Origin: a virus
Virus record (IMG/VR): IMGVR_UViG_3300025282_000150
Location: 1-30,986 of that record
Length of the DNA: 30,986 bases
Strand: one strand, 5' to 3'
In this document: positions 17,313 to 24,755 of the stretch, in pieces
Numbering within the stretch: position 1 is the first letter of the stretch
Layout of the letters: each line of letters opens with the position of its first letter
Program-made: the position numbers and the translations under genes
Notes under the pieces: model-generated
Databases searched by the model: none
What the model saw: only the letters and a program-made list of their open reading frames with translations
What the model was told of the DNA's origin: nothing

Positions 17313-17627
17313 ATGGCGGAGATTAGCATAACGGATGGTTACATAACGGCAGCTGGGGCTGATTCTAACACGGCACTCGGGGCAAGCACTGTTCAGGCGG
17401 ATACACTCATTGTGGTGGCCCACAAGGCAAGCGAAACGGAAAACGCCGGGACGGTGTACCTACGGAAGGTGGGGGGAACGGTCAAGATACCCCTGGAACC
17501 CGGGGACGTGTTGAGCATCACCGGACCCAACGGGGAGGAGTTCACTTTGGCACAATGGGAAATTTGCAACGTCACTGCCGGGGATGGGTGTGGCTTTGTT
17601 GCAATTGACTATTCACCTTATGGCTAA
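17313..17627 (+). CDS. small virion protein, paralogue of the N-terminal half of 8023-8667
   Basis: This 104-aa protein reads as DGYITAAGADSNTALGAS, VYLRKVGGTVKIPLEPGDVL, AQWEICN and GDGCGFVAID, closely matching the first half of the protein encoded at 8023. It has AAGGAG upstream, so the start is secure. Both copies have native codon use, which suggests an internal duplication and not a recent import. It sits immediately before the fibre gene and could be an attachment or decoration domain. The family is not one I can name. Confidence 0.65.
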   Translation: MAEISITDGYITAAGADSNTALGASTVQADTLIVVAHKASETENAGTVYLRKVGGTVKIPLEPGDVLSITGPNGEEFTLAQWEICNVTAGDGCGFVAIDYSPYG

Positions 17628-17632
17628 AACTA

Positions 17633-20600
17633 ATGTCTAATTTTCAACTCTACAAAAAAACAATTAGTGCCACCGGCACGACCACGGAAAACGAGCCAAT
17701 CATCAAATCCGATGGTGCGAGTTCGGATGTGATGGAGTGGCAAGCGTCTACCGGCACAAGTAAGGTCGAGATACGCGAGGACGCAAGCAACAACCTGAAG
17801 CTGGAGGTTGACGGCATACCCGTTGCAAGCGGATTGGCTGGCATAGATGGCACGGGCCTCCACTTCGACGGTGCGGCTGGCAACATCGACATTGCATCGC
17901 CGCCCGACTTGGGAACGAAGTTCAGTTTCGAGTTAATCATACAAGCGGATTCGATACCGGCATCGGACTATGCCTACATCGTCGATTTCGGAAATGGCGG
18001 TAGGTTCGCCTTGACATCAATTGATGGTGTGCTGGCGATTTACGACACCGACGAGCGCAAGTTCACAGGTGCGACTTTTCTTGATGATTTAAAAGTTCAC
18101 CATCTTGTTGTAACGGTGGACGGCACTTCTGCAATTGCTTACGACAATGGAAATCAAGTCGGTACTGCGACATTAGGTGCAATATCGGACATTGACGATT
18201 GTGCAGATGCTAGAATCGGCACACGCTACGATGCGTCTGGCTATTTCTTCGACGGCACTCTGTATCGCACAAGATTCTGGAACAAGACGCTGACCGCAGC
18301 GGAGGTCACGGCGAGCTACGAGAACGCTACCGTGCCGTTTGCCGACCAGTATGGGAGTCAGACGAACAAGATTGCTGCTTCCGTTGACCAAGATTGGGGA
18401 ACGGATGTTGCTAATCTAGCCGCTTTCAATTCCGCTTATGCGTGGACGGGCCATTCAGCCACATCGTTGACTGTTTCTAGCAAAGTATTGCAGTTTAGCA
18501 CCTCCGGGGCGAACACAGGTATGTATTACAATGCCGGACTTACGGCTGGGAATAGATACCGAGTTGTGATGCGAACCGGCACTATTTCGGGAACCACATT
18601 CAAAGCATACACCTATGCTTCTGGCTATACGGAAGTCGGAACGCTTGTTGCATCAACGACCAATGTTTTTGATTTCGTCGCTGAATCTTCGCTAAACGGA
18701 TATTTGTATATTTATGCGTCCACAGGAGATGCGGCAACAATTCAATTTGACGCATCAAGCGTAGACAATGAAATCGTCGAAATCGGAGTGGTCAGCGACT
18801 ACGACCTAGCGTTCGCAAACCCGACCCAATCTGACCAAGTGCAAGACCGCGCTGGTGCGGCAGACGGCACTTCGTCTGCAACGGGTGTGGTGCAAGTCAC
18901 GCCGATTGAGCAAGTCAACACGAACAAGCTGGCAGTCGGCGGCACGACTCCGTTGGTTGGTATTGGTTTGGCGGCGGGAGTTACGCCAACCACATTGCTG
19001 GACATAAATGAGTCAACATCTGGTGACGTTTACCCGTTGGTCATTCGGAACAACAATGCCGGTGGTTCAGAAGGTGTTGGGATAAAGTTCCACATTGCCA
19101 ACACGCTGAACGCTGGCGCGATTCTGATGGATGCAGATGCGCCTTATGGTTCGGCTGCACAAGCAGACGCAACGATGCAATTTTTTACGTCTCTGGATAA
19201 CACGCTGGTGCAACGGATGGAGATTGATTCAGTTGGCAAAGTGGGAGTGAATACGGCTCCCGCAGGAACATTTCACACGGTAGGACTAGCGGGCACAACG
19301 GCTTTGATGGTTGTTGGGGCGAGTGGCAACAACATTGCCAACTTTTACGATTCATCGTCTGCCGCCAAAGTCACCATCGACTCGGCTGGCAACGTGGGGA
19401 TTGGCGTGACGCCAAGTGAGGCGTTGCATATTTATCGTTCTGGTGCAGTAAACGCAGAGATTGAATCTAACACAGACAACGCAGCTTTAATTATTAACAG
19501 CAATACCGACAATGTTGGTCGGGAACGCTCTGAAGTTATTTTTCAAGATAATAGCGTCACCAAATGGACGGTAGGAGTACAAGAAAACTCTTATTTCCAC
19601 ATTGTTGATGCCGCACGGGGTGGGAGTTCTTTCACAATACGAGACGCCGCCGATATGTTGTTGATGGAGAGCGGCGGCAACTTGGGGGTTGGCACGGCAT
19701 CAGTCAACCGCACAGCAAGTTCAATTGCGCTGACCATTGGAGATGGGACTGCTGACAATTATCGAAGTGCGCTTGAGTTGGTTGGTTCAGAAGTTACCGC
19801 CGACGATGCAGTCGGGAGAATTGCTTTTTGGAATGTTGGTGGGTCGGGTGGACAGATAGCCACAATATTGGGCAATAGGCAAGGGGCCGACAACAGTGGT
19901 GCGCTATTGTTTCAGACGAAAAATGCTGGAACCAACGGAACTCGCTTCACAATAACTCCGAGTGGCGGCGTTTACGAAACCAACGGCGTCCTCAAAGAAA
20001 ACTTGCTGACCAACTCCGGCTTCGACGTTTGGAGTAACTCGACGCTGGAGGATGTTGCGACTGTTGATGCAGATACAATGGCATCCGACGATACGGGCGA
20101 CTGGACAGGTTCCGCCAGCGCGACTTTGGCATTTGACACCGACCACTATGAGTTAGCTACTAGCGCAACAAATCAAAGCATCGAAACCACGTTCTCCGCG
20201 CTGACCACTGGTAAACTTTACGAATTTTCACTTGATGTGAAAGACGGCACAGCATCGAGTCAACCTCTCTATTTCCATTGGTATTACAGCGGTTCAGCCA
20301 ACGGTAGCAGTCCCACATTTACGACCACGAGCAGTTTCGTCACGCATACTTGGGTTTTTGAAGCGACCGGCGCAGCGGCAGCGGCATATATTAAAGTCAG
20401 CAACAATATGAGCGGCAGCAATGTTGAGTTGAAAAACTTCACACTCAAAGAAGTCACGCCGGGGATTGTGTCGGGAACTGCTGGGCCAGATGGGTGGGCG
20501 CGGCGCGGGAGCTGCGATTTATACAGACAGCACAACGATGCGACTCTCACCAAAGACGGTTCATTTTATTCGCTAAAAGGCGTCGGTAGCGAAACACTTT

Positions 20601-21259
20601 GGCAGACTCATTGGCCGACCGTTTCCGCTGACCCACTACATATCGCGCGTTTCGCTGGCAAAACAGTAACATTTGGCGCGTGGGTGTATTCAACTCTCGC
20701 CACACCGGAAGTCTTATTGCGGATTGATGACGGTGGAACATCTGACTCGACCCAAACGGTTGCACAAAACACTTGGACTTGGCTTGAGTGTACCAAGACC
20801 ATATCAACATCCGCAGGTGCAACTTTTCAAATCGCAAAATCGGGCGCAACGGCTGAAACATTTTACGTCTCCCAAGTGTGCCTCGTATTCGGCAGCGCAA
20901 TCGGCGCGGGGAATTATTCGCGACCGATGGGGGAGATTGTTTGGTTGGATACAAAAGTCACTTCGCAAATCGCCGCTACTATTTCGTCGGCGGAAGATTT
21001 GAACGTGGAGGTTGATACAAATGGCAAACTTCCCAAAGGTGCAAAAGCGGTCGATATAATTTACGCCGGTAGCAATGCGGTGGTGGAGCAGTACCTACTT
21101 GTGGAGGACTCAGCACTGAAGAGTCTTTCGCAAGTTGCCAATGTGCAGAATGCAAATGCGGGTTGGGTTCCGTTGGAATCGGATACACATTTATCATTCA
21201 CACCGCAAGGCACTTGGAACGAACTTTCGATGCAATACCACGGCGTTCAACTTCAATAA
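17633..21259 (+). CDS. tail fibre with LamG-like and carbohydrate-binding-like domains
   Basis: This 1208-aa protein is a probable host-recognition fibre. A concanavalin/LamG-like fold is seen at about residues 75-235 (GTGLHFDGAAGNIDI, FSFELIIQADS, LYRTRFWNKTLTAAEV). Beta-rich carbohydrate-binding-like stretches lie at about 260-390 and 790-910 (ENLLTNSGFDVW onward). The middle has fibre repeats of the form GKVGVNTAP, GNVGIGVTPSEALHIY and GNLGVGTA. Only the first 15 or so residues look native; beyond that codon use shifts to more TCG, GCG, CGC and CGA, unlike the upstream genes. This suggests a swapped fibre joined to a native anchor. Confidence 0.82.
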   Translation: MSNFQLYKKTISATGTTTENEPIIKSDGASSDVMEWQASTGTSKVEIREDASNNLKLEVDGIPVASGLAGIDGTGLHFDGAAGNIDIASPPDLGTKFSFELIIQADSIPASDYAYIVDFGNGGRFALTSIDGVLAIYDTDERKFTGATFLDDLKVHHLVVTVDGTSAIAYDNGNQVGTATLGAISDIDDCADARIGTRYDASGYFFDGTLYRTRFWNKTLTAAEVTASYENATVPFADQYGSQTNKIAASVDQDWGTDVANLAAFNSAYAWTGHSATSLTVSSKVLQFSTSGANTGMYYNAGLTAGNRYRVVMRTGTISGTTFKAYTYASGYTEVGTLVASTTNVFDFVAESSLNGYLYIYASTGDAATIQFDASSVDNEIVEIGVVSDYDLAFANPTQSDQVQDRAGAADGTSSATGVVQVTPIEQVNTNKLAVGGTTPLVGIGLAAGVTPTTLLDINESTSGDVYPLVIRNNNAGGSEGVGIKFHIANTLNAGAILMDADAPYGSAAQADATMQFFTSLDNTLVQRMEIDSVGKVGVNTAPAGTFHTVGLAGTTALMVVGASGNNIANFYDSSSAAKVTIDSAGNVGIGVTPSEALHIYRSGAVNAEIESNTDNAALIINSNTDNVGRERSEVIFQDNSVTKWTVGVQENSYFHIVDAARGGSSFTIRDAADMLLMESGGNLGVGTASVNRTASSIALTIGDGTADNYRSALELVGSEVTADDAVGRIAFWNVGGSGGQIATILGNRQGADNSGALLFQTKNAGTNGTRFTITPSGGVYETNGVLKENLLTNSGFDVWSNSTLEDVATVDADTMASDDTGDWTGSASATLAFDTDHYELATSATNQSIETTFSALTTGKLYEFSLDVKDGTASSQPLYFHWYYSGSANGSSPTFTTTSSFVTHTWVFEATGAAAAAYIKVSNNMSGSNVELKNFTLKEVTPGIVSGTAGPDGWARRGSCDLYRQHNDATLTKDGSFYSLKGVGSETLWQTHWPTVSADPLHIARFAGKTVTFGAWVYSTLATPEVLLRIDDGGTSDSTQTVAQNTWTWLECTKTISTSAGATFQIAKSGATAETFYVSQVCLVFGSAIGAGNYSRPMGEIVWLDTKVTSQIAATISSAEDLNVEVDTNGKLPKGAKAVDIIYAGSNAVVEQYLLVEDSALKSLSQVANVQNANAGWVPLESDTHLSFTPQGTWNELSMQYHGVQLQ

Positions 21260-21263
21260 GACA

Positions 21264-21899
21264 ATGGCAATCACAATTAGCAAAACAGAAAAGCCGAGCG
21301 GCAAGTCATTCCAAAACATATGGATTGTCGTTGAGGCAGACGGTGACAAGTGCAACTTCGTTCACACCGCACCGGCAGACTTGGAAGGCGATGACTTGCA
21401 AGCGTATGTCGATGGCCGCGAGGATTTCTACAAGCGCGAAGTGCTTCGCAATATGTATCCAACCGCCGACTGCTACAATGCCGACCTAGAGACTTTCGAG
21501 AAGTGGATTGCCGCCGGTTGCAAGCTGGAGGAAATCAGCGAGGAACGAATCACTCAAGCCGCCGTTCCCGCCGCTGATGCGGTTATGGGCGAGCGTCAAG
21601 TGGTTGTTGAAAGCGAAGAAGAAAGCGAAGTCTCCACGACTGAAATCGTCGAGGTGGACGGCAAGTTCGTCGAGAAGACCACAACCGAGACAGTCACGAA
21701 CACGGTCAGCACTCCGCAAGTCACGAAGCACAAACTTTACAACGATGCCGGTGAGGAGATTGGCGAACACGAAGTGCCGGTGATGGAATCTTACGAGGTC
21801 AGCCCAGCCGTTGAAGCGGTTGAAGAAAAGAGCGAGACGGTAATCACGCGAGCCGAATCCGTTGTGGAGAAGGTCGCTTGGAAGGATACAGCAGAATAA
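21264..21899 (+). CDS. acidic protein of the fibre module, function unknown
   Basis: This 211-aa acidic protein is read from the ATG at 21264. The first 90 residues form a compact mixed domain (FQNIWIVVEADGDKCNFVH, FYKREVLRNMYPTADCYN). The rest is a Glu/Val/Thr-rich, low-complexity extension (KTTTETVTNTVSTPQVTKHK). Codon use is that of the fibre gene. A position right after a fibre suggests a fibre chaperone or attachment protein, but I see no known assembly-chaperone motif. Confidence 0.5.
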   Translation: MAITISKTEKPSGKSFQNIWIVVEADGDKCNFVHTAPADLEGDDLQAYVDGREDFYKREVLRNMYPTADCYNADLETFEKWIAAGCKLEEISEERITQAAVPAADAVMGERQVVVESEEESEVSTTEIVEVDGKFVEKTTTETVTNTVSTPQVTKHKLYNDAGEEIGEHEVPVMESYEVSPAVEAVEEKSETVITRAESVVEKVAWKDTAE

Positions 21900-21905
21900 T
21901 TTGAT

Positions 21906-22232
21906 ATGATAGAAGTACCAACAAAACCGAAGGCGGGGCTGAATGTCTCGAAGGTAGCCATCAGCTTGAACAGCGCGGCTGAGTTCTCGATGCAATTCAG
22001 CATTGTGGGCTGGGGCAAATATACGGACGGCGAAGGCAACGATGTGTGGGGCAACAATCCCATCGTCTCGACGTTGTTATTGGTATCCGGTGCGGCTTGG
22101 TCTGGCTGGGTTCCCGGCGCAGCACCGAGCGATGCTGATTACATCGCCAATCTAGCACTGGCCCAGCTTGGGCTTGAGCGGGATGAGACGGTTGTTGCAG
22201 CGGAACCAGAAGCACCGTCCCCGGGAGACTGA
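21906..22232 (+). CDS. small fibre-module protein, acquired paralogue of 22242-22541
   Basis: This 108-aa protein aligns along its length with the next gene product: LNVSKVAISLNSAAEFSMQF against LPVNVVQVQLVGSHEFGMTF, then GEG, IVSTLLLVSGAAW against PILSQRINLVGETW, and LALAQLGLE against LCLNEMGLK. Identity is low but the pattern and length agree. Its codon use is of the fibre type, whereas the neighbour is native. The function is unknown; a small beta-rich virion or assembly protein is likely. Confidence 0.6.
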   Translation: MIEVPTKPKAGLNVSKVAISLNSAAEFSMQFSIVGWGKYTDGEGNDVWGNNPIVSTLLLVSGAAWSGWVPGAAPSDADYIANLALAQLGLERDETVVAAEPEAPSPGD

Positions 22233-22241
22233 TGCCGTTTA

Positions 22242-22541
22242 ATGTTTGAGATTAAAACCAAGGCAACCAGGGACTTGCCCGTTAACGTGGTTCAGGTGCA
22301 ACTGGTGGGGTCCCACGAATTTGGCATGACGTTTGAGGCAACGGGTTTTTCGGTTAAAACCTGGACGGTGGGAGAGGGTGAAGGGGCGCAAACATTAACC
22401 AAGCGCAACTCAGTTCCCATATTAAGCCAGAGGATAAATTTGGTGGGAGAAACCTGGGACAAGTGGAAGAAGTCCACCAAGTCGGACAAGGATTTTATTG
22501 GAGGGTTATGCCTTAATGAGATGGGACTTAAGAAGGGATGA
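22242..22541 (+). CDS. native paralogue of 21906-22232, function unknown
   Basis: This 99-aa protein has a strand-rich first half (VNVVQVQLVGSHEFGMTFEATGF) and a C-terminal helical part (KDFIGGLCLNEMGLKKG). It has native codon use and follows the acquired copy by nine bases. Its TGA overlaps the ATG of the first holin-like gene (ATGA), so it is coupled to lysis expression. It probably belonged to the fibre or tail region of the original phage before the module exchange. Confidence 0.55.
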   Translation: MFEIKTKATRDLPVNVVQVQLVGSHEFGMTFEATGFSVKTWTVGEGEGAQTLTKRNSVPILSQRINLVGETWDKWKKSTKSDKDFIGGLCLNEMGLKKG

Positions 22542-22723
22542 ACTGGGGGGACGTAAAAGTGGGTGGGGCTACAATGCTGGGGTGGGTTAGTAACCTCTCC
22601 AGTTTTAATGAAATTTTGACTGCAATATTAACACTCTTAAGCATTGGGTATGTTGCGGTCCGTTTAGTCAAGGAAATCAAAAAGAAACATGGCGGGAGAA
22701 AAAACAACAAAGCCGGGTTATAA
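22538..22723 (+). CDS. small membrane protein, holin-like
   Basis: This 61-aa protein has one clear transmembrane segment (about residues 24-43, EILTAILTLLSIGYVAVRLV) and a very basic C-terminus (KEIKKKHGGRKNNK). One-helix proteins with a positive tail are common as holins or antiholins in lysis cassettes. It overlaps the next holin-like gene by 35 bp in another frame and is coupled to the upstream gene by ATGA. Function is assigned from topology and context. Confidence 0.6.
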   Translation: MNWGDVKVGGATMLGWVSNLSSFNEILTAILTLLSIGYVAVRLVKEIKKKHGGRKNNKAGL

Positions 22724-22895
22724 ATCCACGGAGTTCTGGTTGGCAGCCGTTGCCGCCCTTTGTGGCATCCTGTTTGCCTCCGGGTTCATTGCACCGGACT
22801 CGTCCGGGGACAAGGTGCTTGGGTTAATTGCCGGGGTCCTGGCAAGTCTTGGTTATAGTGTCTCAAGGGGCATGGCCAAGGCCAAAAAGGAGTAA
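22689..22895 (+). CDS. holin-like protein with two membrane segments
   Basis: This 68-aa protein has hydrophobic segments at about 17-34 (FWLAAVAALCGILFASGF) and 43-57 (VLGLIAGVLASLGYS), separated by a short polar turn (APDSSGDK), with a basic C-terminus (RGMAKAKKE). That is a class II holin layout. Holins permeabilise the inner membrane at a set time. The pair with 22538 may be holin and antiholin, but which is which cannot be told. Confidence 0.7.
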   Translation: MAGEKTTKPGYKSTEFWLAAVAALCGILFASGFIAPDSSGDKVLGLIAGVLASLGYSVSRGMAKAKKE

Positions 22896-22914
22896 CCCCG
22901 CCCCGGGGGGCACC

Positions 22915-23175
22915 ATGGCGGAGGCACTCATTGCGGTAGTGGCTGCCCTTGTAACGTATTGGCTGAAGCGTAAACTAAACAAGGAGCAGGACAGGGGGGC
23001 ATTGTTGGAGGACGCACTGCATGACATCGACAAGGCTATTTCAGACGGGGACATGGATTTTGTTAACTCTCACCTTGAGCGCACTTTGCGCCGGTTGTCA
23101 CACCGTAACCGTCATAGACGGGGACAAAGTGGTGGAGAGAATGGAGAAGGGGAAACCCTTCACTCCAGGGATTAA
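22915..23175 (+). CDS. inner-membrane spanin (Rz-like)
   Basis: This 86-aa protein is read from the ATG at 22915. An N-terminal transmembrane segment (ALIAVVAALVTYWL) is followed by a charged soluble part (KRKLNKEQDRGALLEDALHDIDKAI) suited to a coiled coil. It is shorter than lambda Rz (153 aa). The decisive point is that a lipoprotein gene starts within it in another frame, the hallmark of Rz/Rz1 pairs. Together these fuse inner and outer membranes at the end of lysis, which implies a Gram-negative host. Confidence 0.7.
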   Translation: MAEALIAVVAALVTYWLKRKLNKEQDRGALLEDALHDIDKAISDGDMDFVNSHLERTLRRLSHRNRHRRGQSGGENGEGETLHSRD

Positions 23176-23248
23176 CGGTTACTTTGTTCCAGATGCCCGG
23201 ATGCGTGAAATCCTCCAGCAATTGGAGGCCAAGACCCGGGAGGAATGA
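23021..23248 (+). CDS. outer-membrane spanin lipoprotein (Rz1-like), nested start
   Basis: This 75-aa protein begins with a signal sequence (WILLTLTLSALCAGC) carrying a lipobox, L-C-A-G-C, so Cys26 should be acylated. The mature part is about 50 aa and ends in a charged helix (MREILQQLEAKTREE). The first 155 bp overlap the inner spanin gene in a different frame. It overlaps the next gene by four bases. The partner topology and overlap make the spanin call firmer than sequence alone. Confidence 0.72.
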   Translation: MTSTRLFQTGTWILLTLTLSALCAGCHTVTVIDGDKVVERMEKGKPFTPGINGYFVPDARMREILQQLEAKTREE

Positions 23249-23562
23249 ACCCACCAAGACCCAAACGGCTCCGGGTTTTAAACCTCTCCTGGAAAGTTAG
23301 GTTTTGCAACAAAACAATCCCGGACACCCGGGATGCCTGGGGATGGTGTGTGCCGGCGGACCAGACCATTTACATTTGTGAGGACCAGCAGTCCGATTCC
23401 ATGGCGGACACGTTCCTACACGAGGTTTTACACTCTATCATTTTCGCCCTGGGGGTGGACCCCAAGGAGGAGGAGAACATTGTTCACCGATTAGCCACCG
23501 GTCTTTGCATGGTTTGGAAGCAAAACCCCTCTGCCTTTAGGTGGTGGCAATCGTTGTTATGA
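23245..23562 (+). CDS. HExxH zinc metallopeptidase-like protein
   Basis: This 105-aa protein carries HEVLH at residues 59-63, the classic zinc-binding HExxH motif, in the context TFLHEVLHSIIFALG, with acidic residues at 75-77 that could supply the third ligand. Two or three Cys residues lie before it (C21, C35, C45). It sits in the lysis cassette between spanins and a phosphoesterase. Since no standard endolysin is visible, a role in lysis is possible, but SprT-like or ImmA-like regulatory peptidases have the same motif. It overlaps the next gene by four bases (ATGA). Confidence 0.6.
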   Translation: MNPPRPKRLRVLNLSWKVRFCNKTIPDTRDAWGWCVPADQTIYICEDQQSDSMADTFLHEVLHSIIFALGVDPKEEENIVHRLATGLCMVWKQNPSAFRWWQSLL

Positions 23563-24302
23563 AACGTTTTCTAGCGTTCGGGGATACCCACGGGGACATG
23601 GTGGATAAGAACGCCCTGGAGGCCCTTTTACGCTTCAAGAAACGGTACAAGCCACACCTAACCGTCCACCTTGGGGACCTGTTTGATTTCCGGGCTTTAA
23701 GGCAGGGGATAAGGCAAACGGAATCGGAGGCCCACGAGGACTTGAGAGGGGACACGCTCAAGGGGTTTGAAGTGTTGGAGAGGACCCGGCCAAACGTCCT
23801 GCTTTTGGGCAACCACGACCACCGCATTTACCGGGTTGCCAAGGAGCATTCCAGCGGACTCGTCCGGGAGGCTGCCGAGAACGGCATTGCCCGGTTGGAG
23901 AAGCATTGCAAAAAACTCCGCTGCCAGGTTATCCCCTACCATTACCATCAAGGTGTCTATTCTGCCGGCTCCCTCCTGTTTTTGCATGGCTATACGGCCA
24001 ACCTCCGGGCAGTTGCGGAACACGCCCAGCACTACGGGACCGGCCCGGACTCCTCGGTGGTGATGGGGCACCTCCACCGGGTGGAACAATCCACCGGCAA
24101 ACGCCACGGGAGGGCACATGGCTTCTCGGCAGGATGCTTGGCCAGGTTTGAGTGCATGACCTATGCCGCCCATCGTCTCGCTACCAGTATGTGGGAGTTG
24201 GGTTGGTCGTTTGGGGTGTACGATGAGAAGCACCACCAAGTTTGGTTGGCTACCAGGACAGGAGACAAGTGGGTTTTGCCTACGGGGGTGGAATCGTTTT
24301 GA
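23559..24302 (+). CDS. calcineurin-like metallophosphoesterase
   Basis: This 247-aa protein has all the metal-binding blocks of the family: GDTHGD (8-13), GDLFD (39-43), GNHDH (84-88), HGY (143-145) and GHLH (170-173). Members hydrolyse phosphomonoesters, phosphodiesters or nucleotides with two metal ions. The ATG at 23559 was chosen over the GTG at 23541 because the protein then starts directly with the MKRFLAFGDTHGD strand and overlaps the previous stop as ATGA. The target is unknown; phage homologues act on nucleic acids or signalling nucleotides. Confidence 0.9.
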   Translation: MKRFLAFGDTHGDMVDKNALEALLRFKKRYKPHLTVHLGDLFDFRALRQGIRQTESEAHEDLRGDTLKGFEVLERTRPNVLLLGNHDHRIYRVAKEHSSGLVREAAENGIARLEKHCKKLRCQVIPYHYHQGVYSAGSLLFLHGYTANLRAVAEHAQHYGTGPDSSVVMGHLHRVEQSTGKRHGRAHGFSAGCLARFECMTYAAHRLATSMWELGWSFGVYDEKHHQVWLATRTGDKWVLPTGVESF

Positions 24303-24517
24303 GCGAGTGGCAAAAAGTATTGGCCAAAGGGTTTGCCTTAAAGGGGAGACCGGAGGGATACGAGACCACCCGGGAGATTGCGGAACAAATGGGAATCTCC
24401 AAGCAATTGGCCTGGACTCGGTTGTCCAAGCTATTTGAGGACGGCAAGGTGGACCGTTTAAAAGTGATAATAGGCGGGAAACATTGTTGTGCCTGGAAGA
24501 TTAAAAAAAAGGGCTAG
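24299..24517 (+). CDS. winged-helix DNA-binding protein
   Basis: A TTG start at 24299 overlaps the previous stop (TTGA) and yields 72 aa. The core TTREIAEQMGISKQLAWTRLSKLFEDGKVDRLKV is a clear helix-turn-helix followed by a wing (IIGGKHCCAWKIKKK). It is probably a small transcription factor. An upstream TTG at 24242 would add a stretch that shadows the phosphoesterase. Its targets are unknown. Confidence 0.65.
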   Translation: MSEWQKVLAKGFALKGRPEGYETTREIAEQMGISKQLAWTRLSKLFEDGKVDRLKVIIGGKHCCAWKIKKKG

Positions 24518-24725
24518 GGTCCACATTTGTTTGGGGGTGATTACCCCGGTTAAGCAGGGGCGAAAGTGGGTTCTTAAAAGCCTCTGCGCCGGCATGGTCA
24601 ACCCAATAGGTCCTCGCCTGCACCGGTCAACCCCCTGGCCTTTGGACACGGACACATTTAGCACCCAAGGGGAGGCTCAACGGGCGGCGGACCAGGCCAA
24701 CAATTACCTCGGGGCTAGGACTTGA
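24489..24725 (+). CDS. small basic protein, function unknown
   Basis: Starting at GTG 24489, this 78-aa product has a basic N-terminus (GRLKKRARVHIC) and a C-terminal helix (STQGEAQRAADQANNYLG). It overlaps the previous gene by 29 bp in another frame. Its stop TGA is part of the -35 box of the prepilin-like gene promoter. Codon use looks native, but no motif supports a function. Confidence 0.45.
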   Translation: MPGRLKKRARVHICLGVITPVKQGRKWVLKSLCAGMVNPIGPRLHRSTPWPLDTDTFSTQGEAQRAADQANNYLGART

Positions 24726-24749
24726 AACAGGGGCGGGACATGAAACAAT
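24722..24749 (+). promoter_or_regulatory. promoter of the TTGAAA-N16-xACxxT family, before the prepilin-like gene
   Basis: TTGAAA is at 24722-24727 and AACAAT at 24744-24749, with a 16-bp spacer. The ATG at 24756 follows by six bases, matching the sites at 9909 and 16198 exactly. The transcript should be leaderless. Confidence 0.66.
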
Positions 24750-24755
24750 TAAATC

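Noticed and set aside
13375-21259. Diversity-generating retroelement acting on the tip or fibre genes
   Set aside because: No reverse transcriptase, template repeat or adenine-biased variable repeat is visible in the window.
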